A stretch of 30,094 bases of DNA from an uncultured Clostridia bacterium. Its GTDB lineage: Bacteria > Bacillota > Clostridia > Christensenellales > Borkfalkiaceae. This document shows positions 8,180-14,045 of this stretch, one piece after another. The stretch is from positions 1-30,094 of the forward strand of contig CAJGCK010000007.1 in the NCBI GenBank assembly GCA_904501795.1, written 5' to 3'. The notes under the pieces are model-generated. The model had not been told where the DNA came from, did not search any database, and was given only the letters and a program-made list of their open reading frames with translations. The position numbers and the translations under genes are program-made. Within the stretch, counting starts at the first letter, position 1; each line of letters begins with the position of its first letter.

Positions 8180-9079
8180 ATGGAATTTCAAACACCCACA
8201 AGCAGAGAAGAGATGTACGAAATTTTGCACGAAATATTCTATCATTATAGGTTTAGACCTATAGTGTACGAACCAAAAGAACTCGACAAAATAGAACTGC
8301 CCCGAATGGAATATCAAACTCCAACTGAAGAGCAGTTTGTAGAGAACGCGACCAAAAGGTTGTCTGGCAAGCATTTAAGAGAGATAAGCGAAAAGGAAAA
8401 AGAATTAGACAAAGAGATTTTAGAAAAACAAATTCAGTATGATAAAATCGATTTAAATACCGAAAGTTTAATGGCCAAAATTCGTGCGCTATACGAGGAG
8501 AACGCAAAAAGAGTTCAAAACGAAACCGTTAAGCGTGGCGTAGGCTATTCGGATATAATTTTAGAAAAGATTTCAAACGTTTATCTTGAACGCGACGAAA
8601 AAATTCTTTCGCTTTTGACTTCGGCTTCGCAAGAGAAAACCGCTCTCGAATCGCAAATAAACGCACTTAAAGCGCAAAAAAACGGCTTAAACGAATTTTT
8701 CGCGCCCGTGCACGCTAAGGAGATAGAGCAAATGGTTATTGAACTAAAAGAGAACGAACAAAAAGTTTCGCGCGAGGTGTTCGAATATAACAACGAACTG
8801 TTCCGTAAAGAACAAACCTACGCTAATTCTCTCATAAGCCAAAACGCTCATTTAGAACTAAGCTACATAGAAATTCGTTCTAAGGGCTACTCTAAAGACG
8901 AATTAATAGAAATGGGCTACTATAACGCGGTTATGAAATGCGTCAACGATTATTACGGCACTCTAAACGCCGTTACGGCGTACAACGAGTTCTCTCAGGA
9001 CACCAAAGTCATCGTGTATTTAGAGGACTATTACGAAGAAATGCTTTATCTATATAAAATTAGAGCAAACGCAACTTAA
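8180..9079 (+). CDS. Coiled-coil phage structural protein of unknown role
   Basis: 299 residues, rich in Glu, Lys and Gln. Long helical heptad-like stretches run from about 60 to 110 (around EKEKELDKEILEKQIQYDKI) and from about 145 to 225 (around SQEKTALESQINALKAQKNG). The first 50 residues are non-helical, with two short related phrases (EFQTPTSREEM and EYQTPTEEQF). The C-terminus is Tyr-rich. No signal peptide or membrane helix is evident. As the last gene of the late block it could be an internal virion, ejection or neck protein. I do not recognise a family. It has a clear AGGAGA ribosome site and ends 5 bases before a terminator. Confidence 0.7.
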   Translation: MEFQTPTSREEMYEILHEIFYHYRFRPIVYEPKELDKIELPRMEYQTPTEEQFVENATKRLSGKHLREISEKEKELDKEILEKQIQYDKIDLNTESLMAKIRALYEENAKRVQNETVKRGVGYSDIILEKISNVYLERDEKILSLLTSASQEKTALESQINALKAQKNGLNEFFAPVHAKEIEQMVIELKENEQKVSREVFEYNNELFRKEQTYANSLISQNAHLELSYIEIRSKGYSKDELIEMGYYNAVMKCVNDYYGTLNAVTAYNEFSQDTKVIVYLEDYYEEMLYLYKIRANAT

Positions 9080-9083
9080 TTAG

Positions 9084-9119
9084 AAACGGTTAAACGCCAC
9101 GCGCGGTTAACCGTTTTTT
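9084..9119 (+). terminator. Intrinsic terminator ending the phage late operon
   Basis: A 13-base stem (AAACGGTTAAACG with CGGTTAACCGTTT, one non-pair) closes a seven-base loop and is followed by six T. It insulates phage transcription from ispG. Confidence 0.88.
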
Positions 9120-9131
9120 ATATTTCTCGCC

Positions 9132-9160
9132 TTGACAAAAAATAAAGTATATAATATAAT
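9132..9160 (+). promoter_or_regulatory. Consensus sigma-A promoter of ispG, predicted leaderless start
   Basis: TTGACA (9132-9137), a 17-base spacer and TATAAT (9155-9160) match the housekeeping consensus exactly. Only seven bases separate the -10 box from the ATG at 9168. Transcription should therefore begin at or within a base of the start codon, and no Shine-Dalgarno site is present. Confidence 0.85.
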
Positions 9161-9167
9161 AATTTTT

Positions 9168-10208
9168 ATGAGTAAGAAAGTAAAAATAGGCAATTTAACA
9201 ATCGGTGGCGGTGAAAAAATAGCCATTCAAACCATGTCGGTTTATAGGTTAAGCGACACTGTTAACGCAATTCGCACAACGAAAGAACTTGAAAGAGAAG
9301 GTTGCGATATTATAAGATTTTCCGTTCTTGACGAAAGGGACGCTAAAGCAATATCCCAAATAAAAAAGGATATAAAAATACCTATCGTTGCGGATATTCA
9401 CTTTGATTATCGTTTGGCTTTATCGAGCATAGAAAACGGTGCGGACAAAATTCGTATTAATCCCGGCAACGTCGGTGGAGAAGATAAACTTTCACTAGTT
9501 GCGAAAGCGCTAAAAGAAAGTGGCGTGCCCGTGCGAGTTGGCTCAAACACGGGCAGTATAGAAAAAGAGTTTTTACAAAAATACGGTAGGAACGAAATTG
9601 CGCTTGGCGAAAGCGCGTTAAAAAGCGTAAGCATACTAGAAAAACACGGTGTTGAAAACATAGTAGTTTCAGTAAAAGCGTCGTCCGTTCCGCTTACCGT
9701 AAAAGCGTACGAATACGTTGCTAAACGGACCAATTATCCACTTCATTTAGGGGTAACCGAAGCGGGTACGGAGTATAACGGGGTTGTAAAAAGCAGTATG
9801 GCTATAGGCTCGCTACTTCTTAACGGGATAGGCGACACTATACGCGTTAGTTTGTCGGCAGACCCTAAAAAAGAACTAAAAGCAGGCAAAGCCATTTTGT
9901 CGGGCTTAAACTTGATAAACGAAGGCGTGAAAATTGTGGCATGCCCAACTTGCGGTAGATGCGAGTGGGAGTGCATGTCGTTTGCCCAAGCGGTAGAAGA
10001 TTACGTTTCGGGGGTTAAAACCCCGCTTAAAATCGCCGTTATGGGTTGCGTAGTAAACGGCCCGGGCGAAGCGCAAGACGCTGATTTAGGTATCGCCGGT
10101 GGAAAGGATTGTTGTGTAATATTCAAAAAGGGCGAAATAATAAAAAAGGTAAAAAAAGAAAAAGTTCAAGAAGAATTTTTTAAGGAAATAGACAAATGTT
10201 TACGGTAA
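9168..10208 (+). CDS. ispG: 4-hydroxy-3-methylbut-2-en-1-yl diphosphate synthase (IspG/GcpE)
   Basis: 346 residues, the normal short bacterial form. It reduces the cyclic diphosphate MEcPP to HMBPP in the methylerythritol phosphate isoprenoid pathway, using a [4Fe-4S] cluster. Cluster ligands are Cys259 and Cys262 (CPTCGR) and Cys294 (GCVVNGPGE), with the catalytic Glu at 301. The spacing of these four residues equals that in the E. coli enzyme. The N-terminal TIM-barrel half has VADIHFDYRLAL and KIRINPGN. The start was set at ATG 9168 rather than TTG 9132, because the latter lies inside the -35 box and adds 12 residues of non-family sequence. It overlaps the next gene by 13 bases. Confidence 0.96.
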   Translation: MSKKVKIGNLTIGGGEKIAIQTMSVYRLSDTVNAIRTTKELEREGCDIIRFSVLDERDAKAISQIKKDIKIPIVADIHFDYRLALSSIENGADKIRINPGNVGGEDKLSLVAKALKESGVPVRVGSNTGSIEKEFLQKYGRNEIALGESALKSVSILEKHGVENIVVSVKASSVPLTVKAYEYVAKRTNYPLHLGVTEAGTEYNGVVKSSMAIGSLLLNGIGDTIRVSLSADPKKELKAGKAILSGLNLINEGVKIVACPTCGRCEWECMSFAQAVEDYVSGVKTPLKIAVMGCVVNGPGEAQDADLGIAGGKDCCVIFKKGEIIKKVKKEKVQEEFFKEIDKCLR

Positions 10209-11731
10209 AAAAAGGCACGGAATTTATAAACGACGTTCGTGCGTTAGACGAAAGCTTAAAAAATATACGAATTTCAAGCATACAAGTAAACAAAGCAGAT
10301 TTATCGGTGGAGTATAATTTTATATGCGACGAAACGGTTAGCGCCGAGCTTAAAGAAAAAATACTAAGAGAAGCCGAAAAAATAACGTCGAAAACGTTTA
10401 GGGGCGTTACGGTTACTATCAAGAAAATCGTTTCGAACGACCAACTCGTCAACAACGAAATATACAATTATTTAAGTAAAAGCTACCCGTCGATATCCAT
10501 ATTTTTAAAGGATACCGACGTTCGTTCTACGGTGTTTGGAAATCTTGTAAAATACGTAGTAAGGCTTACGCAAGATGGGGCGGAATACGTTTCTAAAAAC
10601 GGCGTACTCAATAAAATGAACGAATTTTTAAAAACAAGATTTTGTTCGGATTTTGCGGGTACGGTGGAGATTAAACAGGCGGAAGAAAACGTTAGTTTGC
10701 TTAGCGAACAAGTATATCTTGACCATTTAGAGAAGATAGAGCACCGCACGATAAAGGTAGAAGACGTAGTTGCTATCGACGATATAAGAATGGGTAATAT
10801 TGCAACGTATATAGAAGACGTTACGTCGGGCGACGTGATAGTTTGCGGAACGATAACCGACGTAGCGGAGCGAATGACCAAAACGGGAAAACCCTTTTTC
10901 GTGTTTCATATAGACGACACTACGGGGAAAACGAGTGGCGTGTATTTTACCAAAAAGGCAACCTACCCGAAGATAAAGAATTTAAAAGTTGGCGATTGCA
11001 TAATTGCAAGGGGTAACTTAGGCGAATATAACGGCAGGAAATCTTTTACTTTCGAGAAGATAAACTATTGTGTTTTCCCCAAGGACTTTGTAAAGAAGGA
11101 TAAGTACAAGAAGACTGCACCGGCGGAGTATAAAACGGTGTTTCCAGAGAAAGCCGAAACCATAAAAATAGCCAGCGTGTTTGATAGCGACTTGTTGCCC
11201 GAAGTATTAACTCAAAAGGAGTACGTGGTATTCGATTTAGAGACTACGGGGCTAGACGTTATGAACAACGGCATAACGGAGATAGGCGCGGTAAAGATAA
11301 AAAACGGGCGGGTGAGCGAACAGTTTACCACGTTGGTTAAGCCCGATTACCCTATTACTGAAGAGATAACTAAAATCACGGGCATAACGGAAGAAATGGT
11401 GGCAAAAAGCCCAAGGATAACCGCCGTTATAGGCGATTTTATGAAATTTATACAAAACACCACCTTGGTTGCGCATAACGCCGACTTCGACATGAAATTT
11501 ATCAAAAGGTTCGCAGGCGCAGAAGACTACGAAGTAAAAAACCCCGTGCTTGACACGTTAGAACTTGCGAGAGCGCAACTTCCCTTTTTAAGAAGGCACG
11601 ATTTACATACTTTGGCAGACCATTTCGGCATAGTGTTCCGCCACCACCGCGCGCTAAGCGATTCTCTTGCTACGGCGGAGATTTTTATTGAACTTATGAA
11701 AGAAAAGAGCAAAAAAGACGCGCAAAAATAA
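10196..11731 (+). CDS. PolC-derived protein: N-terminal domain, OB fold and exonuclease only
   Basis: 511 residues against about 1,400 for full PolC. Residues 1-190 match the PolC N-terminal region. Residues 195-295 are the OB fold (VIVCGTITDVAERMTKTGKP; GEYNGRKSFTFEKI). Residues 342-503 are a DnaQ-type DEDDh 3'-5' exonuclease with FDLETTG (Asp347, Glu349), AHNADFD (Asp432) and HHRALSD (His484, Asp489), all intact. Both halves of the PHP domain and the whole polymerase core are absent, and the exonuclease follows the OB fold through a linker. The frame ends cleanly, with no polymerase remnant before rimP. It occupies the usual polC position and is coupled to ispG by overlap. Likely a proofreading or repair exonuclease; a replicative polymerase must be encoded elsewhere. 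Confidence 0.88.
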   Translation: MFTVKKGTEFINDVRALDESLKNIRISSIQVNKADLSVEYNFICDETVSAELKEKILREAEKITSKTFRGVTVTIKKIVSNDQLVNNEIYNYLSKSYPSISIFLKDTDVRSTVFGNLVKYVVRLTQDGAEYVSKNGVLNKMNEFLKTRFCSDFAGTVEIKQAEENVSLLSEQVYLDHLEKIEHRTIKVEDVVAIDDIRMGNIATYIEDVTSGDVIVCGTITDVAERMTKTGKPFFVFHIDDTTGKTSGVYFTKKATYPKIKNLKVGDCIIARGNLGEYNGRKSFTFEKINYCVFPKDFVKKDKYKKTAPAEYKTVFPEKAETIKIASVFDSDLLPEVLTQKEYVVFDLETTGLDVMNNGITEIGAVKIKNGRVSEQFTTLVKPDYPITEEITKITGITEEMVAKSPRITAVIGDFMKFIQNTTLVAHNADFDMKFIKRFAGAEDYEVKNPVLDTLELARAQLPFLRRHDLHTLADHFGIVFRHHRALSDSLATAEIFIELMKEKSKKDAQK

Positions 11732-11748
11732 AAAGTTGGAAAAAACGC

Positions 11749-11777
11749 TTGCCAAAACGGATATAATATGATAATAT
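11749..11777 (+). promoter_or_regulatory. Probable promoter of the rimP-nusA operon
   Basis: TTGCCA (11749-11754), 17 bases, then TAATAT (11772-11777). An alternative TATAAT lies at 11762-11767 with a poorly spaced TTGGAA. It sits 18 bases after the stop codon of the PolC-like gene and upstream of a terminator-type hairpin. Confidence 0.6.
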
Positions 11778-11780
11778 TAT

Positions 11781-11840
11781 GTTACTCAAATAGTAACGCT
11801 TTTCTTATGAGAACGGAACTTCCCGTTCTCATAATTTTTT
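11781..11840 (+). terminator. rimP-nusA leader hairpins with intrinsic terminator (probable attenuator)
   Basis: A small hairpin (GTTACT, five-base loop, AGTAAC; 11781-11797) precedes a perfect 12-base stem (TTATGAGAACGG with CCGTTCTCATAA; 11805-11834) followed by six T. The promoter lies upstream and the rimP start downstream, so the operon can only be expressed by read-through. NusA is known to stimulate intrinsic termination, and autoregulation through its leader is reported in B. subtilis as I recall. It also ends transcripts from the ispG operon. Confidence 0.8.
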
Positions 11841-11866
11841 AAGGGGAGCGAAAAGGGAGAACGGCA

Positions 11867-12331
11867 TTGAAGATAAAACCTAAGAACGAAATTTTTTCGT
11901 TGTGTGAAAAGGTGGCAAGCCCGCTCGGTATAGAAGTGGTGGAGATAGAGTTTAAGCAAGGCAAAAACCCGTCGCTAACCGTGTATATCGATAAAGAGGG
12001 CGGTGTGGACTTAGACAGTTGTGAAAAGTTTCATCGCGCGGTAGACTTACCGTTAGACGAGTTAGACCCAACCTACGGCGCACCGTATACGTTAAACGTA
12101 TCAAGCCTTGGCGTAGACAGACCGTTTAGGACGGAAAAAGATTTTTTGTCGCATATAGGCGAAATGGTAGAAATAAAACTGTATTCGTCGATAAGGGGCA
12201 AAAAGCAGTTTGACGGCGTGTTGTGTTCTTACACTCCAGAAGCTATAACCGTTAGGGTAAACGACAAGGACACTTTCACGATAGATATAAAAAACATAGT
12301 CAAAATAAACGAATATATTGACTTTGAATAG
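11867..12331 (+). CDS. rimP: Ribosome maturation factor RimP
   Basis: 154 residues, the usual size. RimP binds the free 30S subunit and helps late assembly. The N-terminal alpha/beta domain contains GIEVVEIEFKQGKNPSLTVY and the following GVDLDSCEKF. The conserved LNVSSLGVDRPF motif (normally VSSPGLDRPL) is at about 82-93. The C-terminal SH3-like domain starts near residue 97. The start is TTG at 11867, chosen because AAGGGAGA lies six bases upstream and no ATG fits the conserved N-terminus. It is the first gene of the nusA operon. Confidence 0.93.
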   Translation: MKIKPKNEIFSLCEKVASPLGIEVVEIEFKQGKNPSLTVYIDKEGGVDLDSCEKFHRAVDLPLDELDPTYGAPYTLNVSSLGVDRPFRTEKDFLSHIGEMVEIKLYSSIRGKKQFDGVLCSYTPEAITVRVNDKDTFTIDIKNIVKINEYIDFE

Positions 12332-12370
12332 ATAAAAAATTCAACACGATAATTTTAAGGAGAACGAAAA

Positions 12371-13453
12371 ATGATAAATCAAGACTTCTTTTCAGCACTT
12401 GAAGACTTAGAAAGAGAAAAGGGCATTTCGCAAGAATTGTTCATCAACGCGCTTGAAACGGCGCTTGTATCGGCTTACAAAAAAGCCACCGGAGAAACGG
12501 GCGGAATATTAGTTAAACTCACCCCGGAAAAGAAAACCATAAAGATTTACAGCACCAAAAACGTTGTAGAAACTGTGACCGATCCGGACAAAGAAATAAG
12601 CGTAGAAGACGCTGTTTTAATCAAAAAGAGTAGTAAAGCGGGCGACGTATTGTCTACCGAAATTGCGACGAAAAACTTTGGTAGAATAGCGGCTCAAACG
12701 GCAAAACAAATAATAATGCAAAAACTTCGTGAAATCGAACGCGACAACACCGTTAGCGAGTTTGAAGATAAAGAAGGCGAGTTGATGACTTGTAGCGTAA
12801 GAAGCGTTGAAGACGGAAACGTTTACGTAGAAATCGGCGGAAGCCAAATCGAAGGTATAATGATGCCGAAAGATCAAGTTCCGGGTGAAAAATACGAAGT
12901 TAACCAAAAACTTAACGTTTACGTTAAAAAGGTTAAAAATTCAGGTAAGGTTGCTCAAATCATCGTATCAAGAACGGCAAACGGCTTGGTTAAACGTCTT
13001 TTTGAGAACGAAGTTCCCGAAATCAAGCAAGGCTTGGTTACCATAAAAGGCATAGCGAGAGACCCTGGTCAAAGGACTAAAATTGCTATATATAGCGAAG
13101 ACCCTGCAATAGACGCTTTGGGCGCATGCGTGGGTAATAAAGGCGCAAGGGTAAACGCGATAGTAGAGCAACTCGGCGGAGAAAAGATAGACATAATTCC
13201 ATGGAGCGAAAATCCGCTTGAATTCATAGCGAAAGCGTTATCTCCCGCAAAAGTAATCAAAGTAGAACAACTAGAAGGCGATAATTCTGCAAGGGTTATC
13301 GTTCCCGACGATAAATTATCTCTTGCAATCGGTAGAAGCGGTCAAAACGCAAGACTTGCGGTTAGACTAACCGGTTGGAAAATAGACGTTAAGAGTGAAA
13401 GCATGGTTCCCGCAACCGAAATAGAAGGGACAACGGGTTTAGAAGAAATTTAA
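12371..13453 (+). CDS. nusA: Transcription termination/antitermination factor NusA
   Basis: 360 residues, the short Bacillota form without the C-terminal acidic repeats of E. coli. NusA binds RNA polymerase and nascent RNA, promoting pausing and intrinsic termination. The N-terminal polymerase-binding domain is about 1-125, the S1 domain about 135-200, KH1 about 230-290 (CVGNKGARV, 253-261) and KH2 about 295-345 (GRSGQNA, 321-327). AAGGAG precedes the ATG. It lies downstream of the leader terminator before rimP, so it may control its own level. Confidence 0.96.
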   Translation: MINQDFFSALEDLEREKGISQELFINALETALVSAYKKATGETGGILVKLTPEKKTIKIYSTKNVVETVTDPDKEISVEDAVLIKKSSKAGDVLSTEIATKNFGRIAAQTAKQIIMQKLREIERDNTVSEFEDKEGELMTCSVRSVEDGNVYVEIGGSQIEGIMMPKDQVPGEKYEVNQKLNVYVKKVKNSGKVAQIIVSRTANGLVKRLFENEVPEIKQGLVTIKGIARDPGQRTKIAIYSEDPAIDALGACVGNKGARVNAIVEQLGGEKIDIIPWSENPLEFIAKALSPAKVIKVEQLEGDNSARVIVPDDKLSLAIGRSGQNARLAVRLTGWKIDVKSESMVPATEIEGTTGLEEI

Positions 13454-13471
13454 GCAAAAGGAACTAAAAAG

Positions 13472-13738
13472 ATGGTAAAGAAAATCCCGATGCGGACGTG
13501 TATAGCGTGCAAAGCGGTTAAGCCGAAGAAAGAACTTATTCGCATAGTAAAAAACGAACAAGGCGTTAGTTTAGACTTAACAGGCAAGAAAAACGGGCGT
13601 GGAGCATACGTTTGTAGCGATATAGAGTGCATAAAAAAACTTAAGAAAAGCAAGGCGTTACAGCGCGCGTTCGAATGCCCCGTAGCAGACGAGACGTATG
13701 CTGTGATAGAGGAGGAGTTCCTTGGAAAACAAAACTAA
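13472..13738 (+). CDS. rnpM: YlxR family RNA-binding protein (RnpM, DUF448)
   Basis: 88 residues. The family signature MRTCIACKAVKPKKELIRIV is at 7-26, and GRGAYVC follows at about 48-54. The Cys pairs of the fold are present. YlxR was recently described in B. subtilis as a modulator of RNase P (RnpM), binding the RNA subunit; I take that from memory. The invariant place between nusA and the L7Ae-like gene confirms the family. Its stop overlaps the next start by 17 bases, so translation is probably coupled. Confidence 0.92.
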   Translation: MVKKIPMRTCIACKAVKPKKELIRIVKNEQGVSLDLTGKKNGRGAYVCSDIECIKKLKKSKALQRAFECPVADETYAVIEEEFLGKQN

Positions 13739-14036
13739 AACGGCAACGTATTTAGGCTTTGCAATAAAAGCGGGCAAAATTAAAACGGGCGCAAACGCGG
13801 TGGCAACGCTAAAACGTGCGAGCCTAGTGATAGTATGCAAAACGGCATCTGAAAACACGGTGGACGTGGCTAAGAGTTTAGCGCGCAAACTTTCGTGTCC
13901 GATACTAAAAACGCAAAGTTTTATTTTGAGCGATTTTTTACACAAGGAAAACGCAAAGGTAACCGCCGTAACCGACAAGAGTTTGGCAAAAGCGATTATC
14001 TCGCAAACGGAAAAGGATTTTATCGAGTTGAATTAG
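13722..14036 (+). CDS. ylxQ: L7Ae-like ribosomal protein YlxQ
   Basis: 104 residues with the L7Ae/L30e/S12e/Gadd45 fold. LGFAIKAGKIKTGANAV (about 10-26) and the ASLVIVCKTASENT strand-helix segment (about 33-46) are typical of the kink-turn RNA-binding family. B. subtilis YlxQ is its likely orthologue; its exact RNA target is not settled. The start is TTG at 13722, preceded by GGAGGAG and overlapping ylxR. It lies 9 bases before infB. Confidence 0.9.
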   Translation: MENKTKTATYLGFAIKAGKIKTGANAVATLKRASLVIVCKTASENTVDVAKSLARKLSCPILKTQSFILSDFLHKENAKVTAVTDKSLAKAIISQTEKDFIELN

Positions 14037-14045
14037 GAGAATAAA

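Larger units (their letters stand above)
1..9120 (+). mobile_element. Prophage or phage-derived head-gene island (left end outside window)
   Basis: A contiguous block of phage late genes: regulator, terminase, portal, scaffold, capsid, connector, propeller and coiled-coil proteins. It ends at a strong terminator (9084-9119) that directly abuts the ispG promoter. In many Bacillota the gene before ispG is rseP (after dxr), so the block probably interrupts that ancestral order; this is inferred because the left flank is not visible. All frames are open with good ribosome binding sites. By eye, codon choice (many GCG, ACG, AAC and TTA codons) resembles the neighbouring host genes. No tail fibre, tail tube, holin, endolysin, integrase or attachment repeat is visible. 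It could be half of a full prophage extending left, a degenerate remnant, or a retained particle-forming module. Confidence 0.8.

Noticed and set aside
9132..9167. Upstream TTG extending ispG by 12 residues
   Set aside because: The TTG is part of the -35 box, there is no ribosome site, and the added residues do not match the IspG N-terminus.
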